From contig OZ220718.1 of the NCBI GenBank assembly GCA_965116765.1, positions 1,860,001 to 1,924,000 on the forward strand: 64,000 bases of DNA. The letters run 5' to 3'. Both the position numbers and the translations under genes were made by a program. Of this stretch, positions 24,255 to 32,886 are shown piece by piece (the first letter of the stretch is position 1; each line of letters begins with the position of its first letter). The notes below the pieces were generated by a model, which worked only from the letters and a program-made list of their open reading frames with translations, was not told the DNA's origin and ran no database searches. Origin of the DNA: JAJEEA01 sp965116765. GTDB lineage: Bacteria > Acidobacteriota > Vicinamibacteria > Vicinamibacterales > UBA8438.

Positions 24255-26309
24255 TCACTCCCGCCAGGTCGGGTTGACGAACGCGCCGTTGCCCGCCACG
24301 TCCCACACCGCGACCCGCGCCCACGCCCAGCCGGGGGCGTCGGTGGCGAGCCCGAACCCGCCGGCGCCGAAGACCCGGGTCCGGGACAACGGGGTGATCT
24401 CCCGGTGCACGCCGCCGCCCTCGTCGCCCCAGACGATCTCGGCGAACCGCAGGGGGAACGTCCAGTCCGCCTCGATCCAGACGTCGAGGCGGTCCCCGGT
24501 CGAGGCCGAGAAGTCCACCTCCGGCAGCAGCACTTCCCCGGTGGTCGTGAAGAAGTCGCCCCGCGCCAGCGGCTCGACCGCCTCGCCCCAGCGGTCGAAC
24601 GGGGGCAGCTCGTCGAGGCGCACGTAGTTGATGTTCATGTGCGCGTAGAGCTCGTGCGTGTCGTCGAACTGGAACACGTCGACCTCGCCGAAGATGCGCT
24701 TCCTCAGCCCCTGCGCGCTCAGGTCGTCGAGCAGATCGAGCGACCGCTCGCCGAGCCGCGGCGACGAGAGGTCGGCCGGCATCGCCTTCCACCCCGCGCC
24801 CAGATACGCGGGGTCGCGGAAGTGCTCGGTGTCGGCGATGCGGTCCGGGTAGCCGGTCGAGCCCTTCGTGCGGGGGTGGGTCTGGTACATGAGCCCGCCC
24901 TCGCGCCGCACCAGCTCCAGCATCTCGGCCGCGTCGGCGGTGCTGTAGACCTTGCCGTAGCGGGGATGGGTCATCTCGAACGCGCCCCCCTCGGGGCGGT
25001 CCATGAACCAGTAGACGGGCCGCGGGAAGATGAGGGCCCAGTGCCCTCCGAGGTGCACGTTGGCCTCCTCGCTGGGGATGAGCAGGAAGTCCGGGTCGGA
25101 CTGCGCGCGCAGGGCGCGGAAGTAGGCGTCGAGCTCGTCGAGGCGCAGGTCGGTGAGGTCGCGCGGGTGCCCGTCGCCGTGGAAGTCCATGATGATCGAC
25201 GCGTCGACCCCCATCGCCTTCAGGACCGGCTTGAACGGCGGCGTCCAGTCGAACCCGTGCTCGAGCGCCTGCATGGTGTAGGCGAGGTGCCAGTGCGTGC
25301 TCAGCGTCTTGTAGCCGTCGAGGGGCCGGAACCGGTCGCGGTTGGTGAACGCGAGAACCTCGTCGAGCGTCGTCTCGGCCGCGCCGTCGGAGAGCAGGAA
25401 GAACACCGACATGCGCTGCGTCTCGCCCGGCGGGGCGTTCATCCACGGATAGAAGCGCCAGTTGGTGTCGCGGATCTGCCGGATGCCGAGCGACACCCGC
25501 CCCCGCCACGAACGGTGCCACAAGTGCCCCAGGTTCGACGTGAAGTCGCGCGGGAAGAAGTACTGGTGCGGCGGGGGGAAGACCGCCACGCTGCCGCCGG
25601 CGGTGGTCGCCGCGAGGGTGCGGTAGCGCACCTTCACCGGCTTTCGCTCGGGGTCGAAGCCGGTCGATACGTCGTGGCGCAGATCGCCGGCGGTGTCGTA
25701 CCAGCTCACACGGCTCTGCATGTTGCCGCCGGCCACGCGGTCGGCGTCGGCGGCCATCTCCCAGCCGCCGTCGTAGTAGTAGGCGACGTCGGCCGCGTCC
25801 GTGGTAGCCACCGCCTCCTGCTGGATGAGGCGGCTGCCGGGATAGATGGTGTAGACGATCGCGCCCTCGAACACCCCCATGCGCAGCCCGTCGAAGGTGA
25901 GCTCGACCCGCTCGCCGACGGTGCGGACGGTCGCCGCCCGCAGGCTGAACACCCCCTGCGCGTGCCGCGTTCCGTCGGGATGGCTGGGCGGAAAGTCGAA
26001 GAACGCGTTCCACCCGCGCCGCCGCGTGCCGGTCTCGACCTGGTAGAACGGCCGCACCGCCGACACCACGGTCACGCCGTCCACCGCAATCGACTCGATG
26101 AGCGGCCGGTCGGGGTCGAGCGAGAACGTCGCGCGCCAGTCCCGGTCGACCGCGTCCGGCCACTCCACCGTCACACCGTCCTCGGCCGCGGTCACCTCCA
26201 CGGGACCGGGCCGCAGGTCGCCAACGTCCAGGGGCACGCCCTGGCCGAGCGCAACCTCGCCGACGAGAACGGCCGCGAGACCGAAACACGCGACAAACGT
26301 CTTCTTCAT
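24255..26309 (-). CDS. Exported PHP/CehA-McbA-like metallohydrolase candidate
   Basis: 684 aa with signal peptide MKKTFVACFGLAAVLVGEVALG and ribosome site GAGGAAG. The first half (about residues 25-320) is beta-rich and reads like a carbohydrate-binding or galactose-mutarotase-type sandwich (EGAIVYTIYPGSRLIQQEA). The second half has metal-ligand-like motifs in PHP order: STHWHLAYT, IIMDFHGDGHP, IPSEEANVHLGGHW, MYQTHPRTKGS and FFTTTGEVLLPE, the last strongly recalling CehA/McbA esterases. The substrate is unknown. It lies 97 bases downstream of a cyclase gene on the same strand, suggesting one transcript. The beta half is not assigned to a family with certainty. Confidence 0.65.
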   Translation of the reverse strand: MKKTFVACFGLAAVLVGEVALGQGVPLDVGDLRPGPVEVTAAEDGVTVEWPDAVDRDWRATFSLDPDRPLIESIAVDGVTVVSAVRPFYQVETGTRRRGWNAFFDFPPSHPDGTRHAQGVFSLRAATVRTVGERVELTFDGLRMGVFEGAIVYTIYPGSRLIQQEAVATTDAADVAYYYDGGWEMAADADRVAGGNMQSRVSWYDTAGDLRHDVSTGFDPERKPVKVRYRTLAATTAGGSVAVFPPPHQYFFPRDFTSNLGHLWHRSWRGRVSLGIRQIRDTNWRFYPWMNAPPGETQRMSVFFLLSDGAAETTLDEVLAFTNRDRFRPLDGYKTLSTHWHLAYTMQALEHGFDWTPPFKPVLKAMGVDASIIMDFHGDGHPRDLTDLRLDELDAYFRALRAQSDPDFLLIPSEEANVHLGGHWALIFPRPVYWFMDRPEGGAFEMTHPRYGKVYSTADAAEMLELVRREGGLMYQTHPRTKGSTGYPDRIADTEHFRDPAYLGAGWKAMPADLSSPRLGERSLDLLDDLSAQGLRKRIFGEVDVFQFDDTHELYAHMNINYVRLDELPPFDRWGEAVEPLARGDFFTTTGEVLLPEVDFSASTGDRLDVWIEADWTFPLRFAEIVWGDEGGGVHREITPLSRTRVFGAGGFGLATDAPGWAWARVAVWDVAGNGAFVNPTWRE

Positions 26310-26407
26310 CGCTTCCTCGTCATCTGCAGTCGGTCCGGGTCATGCCTGGCAAAACCACGCATCGGGACCGGCTACCTCCAATTCGCCGTATCGCCCGCTG
26401 GCGCGCG

Positions 26408-27397
26408 TCAGAACACTGCGATCACGTTGAGCGGCGAGCCGGTGCCGCCGGTCACCGGAATCGGCCCGGCCGCGATCAGGAACTCCCAGCGCCCCTCTTC
26501 CGCCGCCACCTCGGCCAGCGCCTCGAGGTCCATGTTGTCGAAGATGTTGGTCCCCAGGCCGGCGATGAGCAGGATGTGCAGCGGCAGCCCGACGCCGTCG
26601 ACCCCCGACGGCTGCACGTCGGTGGCGGCGTCGCTGCCGAACAGGGCGACGTCCTCGCCGCGGATCCAGCGGATGACCGAGGCGTGGATGCCGGCCGAGT
26701 TGCCCGAGAGCTGCCACGGCCCGACGTCGGCGCGCCGCGCCCAGCGGCCGGTCCGCAGGAAGACGGCGTCGCCCGGCTGCATGGTCACCCCCGCCTGCTC
26801 GAGCCACGCCTCGATGTCCTCGGTGTAGACGGGCGTCCCCGGCTCGAGGTAGTCGACCCCCTTCAGGCGGGGGATGTCGAGGAGCACGCCGCGGGTGACG
26901 ATGCCGTCCTTCAGGTTGTCGATGCCGAGCTTGACGCAGCCCTCCTCGGCCGAGCTCGTGTCGGCGGGGAGGCCGTTGTACATCATCCCCTTGTGCAGGA
27001 AGTGGCACAGGGCGTCGATGTGGCTGACGCCGTAGCCGTGGTACGAGAACTCGATGGTGTCCGACCGCAGCGTCTCGGCCATGGTGTGGTTGAACGCCGA
27101 GTCGGGGTTGTCGGGGTGGACGCCGGGCATCGGGTTGTGCGACAGCGACACCGTCCGCCCGCGGGTCGGCAGCGCGAGTGCCTGCCGCCGCTTCTCCTCG
27201 GTGATCAGGTTGGCCGTGCCCAGCTCGTCGTCGGGGCCCCAGCGTCCCCAGTTCTTGACCTCCTCGAAGAGCGCGTCGAACTCCGCCTCGTCGTGCGGGC
27301 CCGGCCCGTCCTGCCCCGCCGCCGGCCCCGCCGCCAGGGCCGCAAGCACCGTGACCGCCGCGAACCAACCGCCCCTGCTTCTGCTTCGGATCATCAT
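26408..27397 (-). CDS. Secreted cyclase-family (kynurenine formamidase-like) hydrolase
   Basis: 329-aa metal-dependent amidohydrolase-like protein of the cyclase family, with export signal (GGWFAAVTVLAALAAGPAAG). The metal site is seen in YHGYGVSHIDALCHFLHKG, matching the family HxxxHxD pattern. Other blocks are NWGRWGPDDELGTANLIT at the mature N-terminus and GDAVFLRTGRWARR. Family members open lactam, ester or formamide bonds; kynurenine formamidase is the known example, but secretion argues for another substrate. Start at the first of two ATG codons (27397) with AGGAGA upstream. Confidence 0.88.
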   Translation of the reverse strand: MMIRSRSRGGWFAAVTVLAALAAGPAAGQDGPGPHDEAEFDALFEEVKNWGRWGPDDELGTANLITEEKRRQALALPTRGRTVSLSHNPMPGVHPDNPDSAFNHTMAETLRSDTIEFSYHGYGVSHIDALCHFLHKGMMYNGLPADTSSAEEGCVKLGIDNLKDGIVTRGVLLDIPRLKGVDYLEPGTPVYTEDIEAWLEQAGVTMQPGDAVFLRTGRWARRADVGPWQLSGNSAGIHASVIRWIRGEDVALFGSDAATDVQPSGVDGVGLPLHILLIAGLGTNIFDNMDLEALAEVAAEEGRWEFLIAAGPIPVTGGTGSPLNVIAVF

Positions 27398-27520
27398 GCT
27401 TCGTCTCCTGGCCCCGATCGACAGGCGGCTCCGTTTGCCGCCCCCGACCGACCCTTCCATGAGTCTGGCTCGTTACGCCGACGCAGATCGCCACACCGAA
27501 AAAGATCCGCCCCGGGGAAT

Positions 27521-27605
27521 CGTCGCCTGCCGTTGCCGACCGACCCCTGGCGGGGCGCAGCCCTCTCGCGGCGGGCGGCACCGCCGCCGCGGCGCAGACT
27601 CCCGG
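27521..27605 (+). repeat. Dispersed palindromic element, degenerate copy 4
   Basis: Begins CGTCGCCTGC like copy 1, keeps TGCCG-CCGACCC and ends CGGCGCAGACTCCCGG, but about 10 extra bases and many changes disrupt the central hairpin. It lies in the 304-base gap between the cyclase and the broken methyltransferase, which otherwise shows no gene. Confidence 0.45.
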
Positions 27606-27701
27606 CCGCGCGGCGGGCGGCAATGCGGAACGCCGCGCCCCGCCGCGCATATCGTCTCTCCGCCTGCCCGCGACGGCGCGTCGCGGGCGGACGGCCCGCG
27701 T

Positions 27702-28466
27702 TCAGTCTATCGCGGGTTCCTCCGACGCGCCCGTCCCGTCGCCGTTGTCCGCGCGGTCGCACGCGCTGAAGAGAGTCTCTTCGAGCGCGACGATCACGGC
27801 ATCCTCCCGCGACAACGCCGCCAGCGCCCCCGCCAGCACGTGCGGGTCGGCCCGGACGGCCCCCGTCCGCGGCCTCTCCAGGAACTCGTTCCAGTCGTCC
27901 TCGGAGTGGTAGTGGAACTCCAGCACCGTCGACAGCTCGGCCCGCGCGATGAACAGGCCGGTCCGAACCGACGCGGCGAGCGCCTCCCGGGAGGCGCGCA
28001 TGTCCCGTCGCCCGGCATCGGTGACGTCCACCTCGCCAAGCGGCTCGACAAGGCCGGCCCGGCGCAGATGGAAGGGCATCGGGCGGCCGATCGGCTGCAT
28101 GCTGACCAGGCGCCCGCCGGGGCGCAGCCAGCCGGCCGCCTTGCGCAGGGCGTCACCGACGCCCTCGGGGGGCAGTCATCACATCGAACGCGAGAAGACG
28201 ACCAGGTCGAAGCTGGCCGGCGGCAGGGCGAGATCGAGGACGTCCGCCGCCCGGAAGCGGCAGGTGTCCGTGGTCCCACCGGCGCGGGCCAGCGCGATCG
28301 CGGCCTCGTCCGGGTCCACGCCGAGGACGGCCGCGCCCCGACTCGCGAGGCGGCGGGACGTCCGCCCGTCTCCGCAACCGATGTCGAGCACGTCCTTGCC
28401 GGCCAGGTCCGCGACTCGGGCGATCAGCTCCAGCTCACGCCCCTGCGGGTCCACCGTTCGCGCCAT
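27702..28466 (-). pseudogene. SAM-dependent methyltransferase interrupted by two TGA codons
   Basis: Class I methyltransferase of about 254 codons, starting at ATG 28466 with GGAGGA upstream. Motif I is VLDIGCGDGRTSRRLASRG, the acidic residue follows in VLGVDPDE, and motif IV is FDLVVFSRSM. Two adjacent in-frame TGA codons come next (28176-28181). The same frame then continues with LPPEGVGDALRKAAGWLRPGG, the expected post-motif region, so only the two codons are wrong. Relatives have residues such as HH at this point. It is either a nonsense-mutated gene or a local consensus error. The acceptor substrate is unknown. Confidence 0.8.
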
Positions 28467-28581
28467 GTCATCCTCCACCCCACCGCCCCGCGCAGGCTTC
28501 CCGACGGCGTGTCCGCCATCCACGCCGCGCCGGCCCGGGAGCGCGGCTACAATCGCCCTCTGACCGAGGAGGGAGACGCCA

Positions 28582-29109
28582 ATGAGAGAGACCTTCGACA
28601 CGCTACTGAAACAGTACGAGGATGGCAAGCTGACGCGGCGGCAGGTGCTGGGCGCGTTCACCGCGATGGCCCTGCCGGCGGGCGCCCGCGCCCAGGCGGG
28701 CCGGGTGCGGGCCCGCACCCTCCACCACGTCAACGTCGGGGTCGCCGACGTCGACCGGTCCGAGGCGTTCTACCGCGACCTGCTGGGACTGCCGGCCCGC
28801 CGCTACATCGTCGGCGACGCCTACGCGCTGGACTTCCCCGATGGCGGCCTCATCAGCCTGTGTCCGGTCGAGGGAGGCAACTGCAGCCTGACCGCGGGCA
28901 GCGCGGTCGCGGGCGAGATCGACCACTTCGGGGTGGGGATCGAGAGCTTCGATGGAGACCGCGTGGCCAGGACGCTCGAGGACGCCGGCTTCGAGGGCGT
29001 GCGGGGCGGCGGGGGCAGCGTCCTGGTTCCCGACCCGGACGGCCTGATCGTGCAGCTCTCGGCGGTGACCGAGCGCTTCGAGGGAACGCCGCCCGACAGG
29101 GGGTGCTAG
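28582..29109 (+). CDS. Tat-exported VOC/glyoxalase-fold protein
   Basis: 175 aa with a twin-arginine-type leader (LTRRQVLGAFTAMALPAGARA) and a single vicinal-oxygen-chelate domain. The domain shows LHHVNVGVADVDRSEAFYRDL at the start and VPDPDGLIVQLS at the end, plus a middle DHFGVGIESFDGD. His in HHVNV and Glu/His in the later strands are plausible metal ligands. The family includes dioxygenases, glyoxalases and binding proteins, and its function is open. The start at ATG 28582 is preceded by GGAGGGAG. Copy 2 of the palindromic element lies 10 bases after the stop. Confidence 0.85.
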   Translation: MRETFDTLLKQYEDGKLTRRQVLGAFTAMALPAGARAQAGRVRARTLHHVNVGVADVDRSEAFYRDLLGLPARRYIVGDAYALDFPDGGLISLCPVEGGNCSLTAGSAVAGEIDHFGVGIESFDGDRVARTLEDAGFEGVRGGGGSVLVPDPDGLIVQLSAVTERFEGTPPDRGC

Positions 29110-29118
29110 CCCGCCCAT

Positions 29119-29193
29119 CGTCGCCTTCGGCTCCGCTGGGCGCCCAACCAACCCTGCCAGGAGTCTGCACCGTTCTACGGCGCAGACTCCTGG
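29119..29193 (+). repeat. Dispersed 75-bp palindromic element, copy 2
   Basis: Gap-free 75-base match to copy 1 with 8 differences. The hairpin CCAGGAGTCTGC/GCAGACTCCTGG and inner CCGT/ACGG are intact around the loop TCT. It starts 10 bases after the VOC gene stop and could serve as its terminator. Confidence 0.8.
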
Positions 29194-29412
29194 GCGCTAG
29201 GACCTGCGGCGAGGTCCCGCTTTCCGACCGGCCATCACGCCGCGTGGTTGCGTCGCTCCGCGGGCAGCGGGCAGCCCGCGATGCATACGTCCGACAGGTG
29301 CTCTCGTCGCGCCTCGCCGCGCTCCGGCGCTCTTCAGCCCTGCGGGCCCTCGCGGTCCCGGGGCGACGCGGCGTGTCACGACGGACTCCGGGCGATTCGA
29401 GGAAACCGGGCC

Positions 29413-29452
29413 GCTGCCGGCCCTCCTCCACGGAAGGAGGAAGGCCGGCAGC
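29413..29452 (-). terminator. Hairpin terminator after the carboxylesterase
   Basis: GCTGCCGGCC (29413-29422) pairs perfectly with GGCCGGCAGC (29443-29452), with an inner TCCTCC/GGAGGA stem and a 6-base loop. On the minus strand it is followed by CCCGGTTTCCTC. It lies about 60 bases past the carboxylesterase stop. The rest of 29194-29513 shows no gene. Confidence 0.6.
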
Positions 29453-29513
29453 CGGAGGGGGGGAAGACGGCGGTCACCGGCCCCCGGGCGCCACGCCGAG
29501 GGGTCCGGCCCTT

Positions 29514-31160
29514 CTACTGATCGGTCGCCGCCGCCCGGTACGAGTCGTCGAACAGGTCGAGCTTGGTCTCGCGGATCTTGCTGGCGGCGGCCGTGCCGAA
29601 GGTCGCGAACTCGATGACCGGCTCGCCCTCGCGGTCGTACTTCGGCCACAGCGGCAGGCCCTCGCCGTTGGGGTCGCCGGTCTTCGCGAAGTTCACCCAG
29701 TACTGCGACATCTGGTCCGACAGCTCGTGGTCGCGCGCGTTCCAGCCGACGCCGACGAGGCCGACGTTGTCGAACGCGTAGGCGAGGTCCCCCGAGTGAT
29801 AAGCGCCGCCGCCGCGCAGGCCCGCCGGGAAGTCGAGCTCGGGCCGGTCGGGCAGGTAGAGACGGAACACCGGGGGGGCGTGGCTGAAGAAGTAGAGGTA
29901 GACGTCGTTGGCGTCCGCGTGGGCCCGCGCCCATTCCCGCATCTGCCAGGTGAAGCTGCGGTCGGCCTGAATCGCCTGGCCGGCGGTCCGTGTCGAGGCG
30001 GCGATCTCGCCGGCGTAGGCCTCGAGCAGGGCGTCGGCCCGGTCGCCGTAGCGGTCCCGGATACCCGCCTCGAACTCGTCCCGCGGCGGCCCCGCCATGC
30101 CCGCGTAGAGGGTGGTGCCCTCGTCGGACAGCGAGCCGACGATCACCGGCACGTCGTTCTGGTCGCCGGCCGCGAAGATGGCGCCGGGCAGGTCGGGCAG
30201 CACCCAGCCGTCGACCACGACCCCGGTGCCGCGCCCGGCCTCGAGCACCGCCTCGGGCCCGGCCGCCCGGAGGGCCGCCGCCGCGTCGGCTCCCTCGCCC
30301 TCGACCCCGAGCCTGGCCGCGACCGCGAGACCCGCGTCGTGGCCCGAGACCGCGGTCGCGGGTCCGCCGGTCGTCGCGAGATGCGCGCGCGGGGCCCCGA
30401 AGCAGCCGCCCGAGTGGCCGACGGCCTTGTGGAACAGCCCCTTCGCCAAGGGCGACGCCTGGAGCACGCACACCGACCACGAGCCGGCCGACTGGCCGAA
30501 GATGGTGACGTTGCCGGGGTCGCCCCCGAACGCCGCGACGTGGTCGCGCACCCACTCGAGGGTCGCGACGTGGTCGAGGATGCCGTAGTTGCCCGACGCC
30601 TGCTCGGCCGACTCGGCGGTCAGGGCGGGATGCGCCATGAAGCCGAAGGGCCCCAGGCGGTAGTTGGCGGTCACCATGACGACGCCCTTCCTGGCCATCG
30701 CGGTGCCGTCGAAGATCTTCGCGCTGCCCGTGCCCGAGCTGTGCCCACCGCCGTGGAACCACACCATCACCGGCCGGCGCTCGCCCACCCGCGCCGCCGT
30801 CCACAGGTTCAGGGTCAGGCAGTCCTCGTTGCGCGGCAGCTCGCCCCGCGCATAGGGCGAGTCGTCGGCGTTGCGGGCCTGCCAGCACGCGGGCCCGAAC
30901 TCGGTGGCCGCCTGGGTCCCGTCCCAGGGCTCGACCGCCACCGGTGGCCGCCAGCGCAGGTCGCCGACCGGCGGCTGCGCGAAAGGCACGCCCCTGAACA
31001 CCGAGACGCCGGCCTCGACATCGGCCCACGCCCCTTCGAGCTCGCCGGACGGCGTCAACACCACCGGCCCGCCCTGCGACTGGGCGGCGGCGCCGGCCGC
31101 GCCCGCCGCCACGAAGAGCGCGGCCAGCCCATGGACCACGAGGTTCCGCATCGTGCGCAT
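29514..31160 (-). CDS. Secreted type-B carboxylesterase
   Basis: 548-aa alpha/beta hydrolase of the carboxylesterase/cholinesterase family, exported by a Sec signal (RNLVVHGLAALFVAAGAAGA). It hydrolyses carboxylic esters. Family marks are FRGVPFAQPPVGDLRW near residues 55-70, EDCLTLNLW at 112-120, oxyanion loop WFHGGGHSSG near 134-143, and nucleophile Ser224 in FGQSAGSWSV. The later acidic and His residues lie in SDEGTTLY and AYHSGDLAYAF, the latter in the position of the catalytic His. Start at ATG 31160 after GGGAGAG. One of several exported esterases in the window. Confidence 0.93.
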   Translation of the reverse strand: MRTMRNLVVHGLAALFVAAGAAGAAAQSQGGPVVLTPSGELEGAWADVEAGVSVFRGVPFAQPPVGDLRWRPPVAVEPWDGTQAATEFGPACWQARNADDSPYARGELPRNEDCLTLNLWTAARVGERRPVMVWFHGGGHSSGTGSAKIFDGTAMARKGVVMVTANYRLGPFGFMAHPALTAESAEQASGNYGILDHVATLEWVRDHVAAFGGDPGNVTIFGQSAGSWSVCVLQASPLAKGLFHKAVGHSGGCFGAPRAHLATTGGPATAVSGHDAGLAVAARLGVEGEGADAAAALRAAGPEAVLEAGRGTGVVVDGWVLPDLPGAIFAAGDQNDVPVIVGSLSDEGTTLYAGMAGPPRDEFEAGIRDRYGDRADALLEAYAGEIAASTRTAGQAIQADRSFTWQMREWARAHADANDVYLYFFSHAPPVFRLYLPDRPELDFPAGLRGGGAYHSGDLAYAFDNVGLVGVGWNARDHELSDQMSQYWVNFAKTGDPNGEGLPLWPKYDREGEPVIEFATFGTAAASKIRETKLDLFDDSYRAAATDQ

Positions 31161-31266
31161 CGCAATCTCTCCCGGCCCGGCGACTCCGCCCCGCGGCACA
31201 GCCGTCCCGGCCAATCCTCCGGGACATCCGCGCACGACTCCCGCGGAGGTCCCGCGTTCCTGCCAA

Positions 31267-31629
31267 TCAGTTGCCGGTCGTTCTCAGAATCCCGAAGATG
31301 AGCGCGGACAACGCACCGGTCGCCGTGATCATGATGCCGAGCCCCCAACGCAGCAGCCGGTTGAAATGCCGTTCCATCATGGTCTTGACAGCCTCGAGAT
31401 CCGCCTTGGTGACGAAGTGCTTCATCTCCGTGTCGAATCTGGTCTCGAGTCTGACCAGGCCGGCCTCTACCCCCCGCAGGCGCTCTTCCATGCCCGAACT
31501 GGCCGCTTCGACGGCCCGCAGGCGCTCTTCGAGCCCGAAGCCGGCCGTTGCGGCGCCCGCCACGGCCGTCGGCTCGTGCACGCCGACGTTCACCGGCCGC
31601 TCGCCTCCCGCCGGTCGCCCGTCAACCAC
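31267..31629 (-). CDS. Coiled-coil membrane protein, paralogue A
   Basis: 120 aa: a Gly/Ala-rich start, a coiled coil (LEERLRAVEAASSGMEERL), the segment RLETRFDTEMKHFVTKADLE, and one C-terminal membrane helix (WGLGIMITATGALSALIFGI). The layout resembles DUF1640/haemolysin-XhlA-like coiled-coil anchors; function unknown. The last ~60 residues are close to the upstream paralogue (31622-32080), so the pair is a tandem duplication. GTG 31629 overlaps the paralogue stop by 8 bases, indicating coupled translation. Confidence 0.7.
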   Translation of the reverse strand: MVDGRPAGGERPVNVGVHEPTAVAGAATAGFGLEERLRAVEAASSGMEERLRGVEAGLVRLETRFDTEMKHFVTKADLEAVKTMMERHFNRLLRWGLGIMITATGALSALIFGILRTTGN

Positions 31630-32080
31630 CGTTTGCTCCCAGTATGCCGAAGATGATCGCCGACAACGCCCCCGTGGCGGTGATCATGATGCCGAGTCCC
31701 CACCGCAGCAGCCGGTTGAAGTGCAGCTCCAGATCGGTCTTGGTTGCGACGTGCTTCATCTCCGTCTCGAGCCTGACCACGCCCGCCTCCACCCCCCGCA
31801 TGCGGAAATCGAGGCCCGAGACGGCTCCTTCCACCGCCACGAGGCGGACGTCGAGGCCCGAGACGGCTCCTTCCACCGCCACCAGGCGGGCGTCGAGGCC
31901 CGAGACGGCTCCTTCCACCGCCACCAGGCGGGCGTCGAGGCCCGAGACGGCTCCTTCCACCCCCTGCACGCGGGCGTCGAGGCCCGAGACGGCTCCTTCC
32001 ACCCCCCGCATGCGGGCGTCGAGGCCCGAGACGGCTCCTTCTGCCGGCGTTGCCGTTCTCGGCACGTGCGAGTCGGTCAA
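31622..32080 (-). CDS. Coiled-coil membrane protein with 14-residue repeats, paralogue B
   Basis: 152 aa from TTG 32080, which is preceded by the strong site GAGGAGGGG; no ATG suits. Six 14-residue units of the form EGAVSGLDARLVAV (two heptads each) make a long coiled coil. Then come RLETEMKHVATKTDLE and a C-terminal membrane helix (WGLGIMITATGALSAIIFGI), nearly identical to paralogue A. The repeats are encoded by a 42-bp minisatellite, so coil length probably varies between strains. Tail-anchored topology with the coil in the cytoplasm is inferred. No enzymatic motif. Confidence 0.7.
   Translation of the reverse strand: MTDSHVPRTATPAEGAVSGLDARMRGVEGAVSGLDARVQGVEGAVSGLDARLVAVEGAVSGLDARLVAVEGAVSGLDVRLVAVEGAVSGLDFRMRGVEAGVVRLETEMKHVATKTDLELHFNRLLRWGLGIMITATGALSAIIFGILGANGG
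31810..32042 (-). repeat. 42-bp coding minisatellite
   Basis: Five full and one partial 42-base units starting at 31810, 31852, 31894, 31936, 31978 and 32020. Each carries GAGGCCCGAGACGGCTCCTT (plus strand) and encodes one 14-residue coiled-coil unit. The middle units are almost identical, which suggests recent expansion or gene conversion. Confidence 0.9.
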
Positions 32081-32306
32081 TGCCCCCTCCTCACTCCCGG
32101 AATCCCGTCCGCATGACGATGCGTTTCCAGTCGTCCTCGGGTATTCGGAAGCAACAGCGATGCCATCGCGCCAACCCACCGTCTCGTTCTCGCCCGCAAG
32201 AGCTATTCTACCAATCAAGCTGCAAGAGGCTGCCGAAGGAGCGAGCGACCGGGCAGCGGGCGACCCGCGCCGGATCGCGGTCGACGACAACAACCGAGGA
32301 GACACC

Positions 32307-32795
32307 ATGCGCAGATTCTGCATCACCTTCGTCGCCGGCCTGGCCGTCGGGCTGACCGCGGCGGCGGTCCTCACGGCCCAGATCGACATTCGGCAGCAGG
32401 CGCCGCTCGACCGCGCCGTCGACTTCCCGACGGCCGAGATCGACGCGATCATCGCGGAGATGGACGCGGCGGGCCGCGTGACCACGCGGCTGCTCGAGGG
32501 CGGCAGCTACAACGTCAACATCCGGCGCATCAGCAACGCCGAGACCGCGCTGATGCACCCCCGGACGACCGACGTCTACGTGGTCCGGGAGGGCTCGGGC
32601 ACCCTCGTGACGGGCGGGCAGATCGTCGACGAGCAGGGCGAGCCGGTCGACGGCACGCGGGGCGCGGCCATCCGCGGCGGGTCGGAGCGGGTCATCGGCG
32701 TCGGCGACGTCATCTACATCCCCGCCGGGGTGCCCCACGGCATCCGCGACACCGAGGGCATCACCTGGTTCAACATCCGCTTCGACACGCGCTGA
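32307..32795 (+). CDS. Exported cupin-domain protein
   Basis: 162 aa with a Sec signal (MRRFCITFVAGLAVGLTAAAV) and a single cupin barrel. Cupin motif 1 is seen around MHPRTTDVYVVREGSGTLVTG, motif 2 in GDVIYIPAGVPHGIRD. His and Glu/His residues in these blocks could hold a metal. Family functions range from dioxygenase and isomerase to sugar or ligand binding; none can be chosen. ATG 32307 has GAGGAG seven bases upstream. It is convergent with the tannase-like esterase across a strong hairpin. Confidence 0.85.
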   Translation: MRRFCITFVAGLAVGLTAAAVLTAQIDIRQQAPLDRAVDFPTAEIDAIIAEMDAAGRVTTRLLEGGSYNVNIRRISNAETALMHPRTTDVYVVREGSGTLVTGGQIVDEQGEPVDGTRGAAIRGGSERVIGVGDVIYIPAGVPHGIRDTEGITWFNIRFDTR

Positions 32796-32818
32796 CGGCA
32801 TCGCTGCGTACACGAAAC

Positions 32819-32855
32819 GGGCCGGCCGAGCGCCGCGACGACGCCCGGCCGGCCC
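32819..32855. terminator. Bidirectional terminator between cupin and tannase genes
   Basis: GGGCCGGCCG (32819-32828) pairs with CGGCCGGCCC (32846-32855). It is midway between the convergent stops at 32795 and 32887. No U-tract on either side. Confidence 0.6.
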
Positions 32856-32886
32856 GCGATGGCGAATGCCGACGCCGACTGCGCCG

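Noticed and set aside
28176..28181. Selenocysteine or stop-codon recoding at the double TGA
   Set aside because: Two adjacent TGAs in a methyltransferase with no known selenoprotein relative and no SECIS-like hairpin noticed just downstream; mutation or error is simpler.
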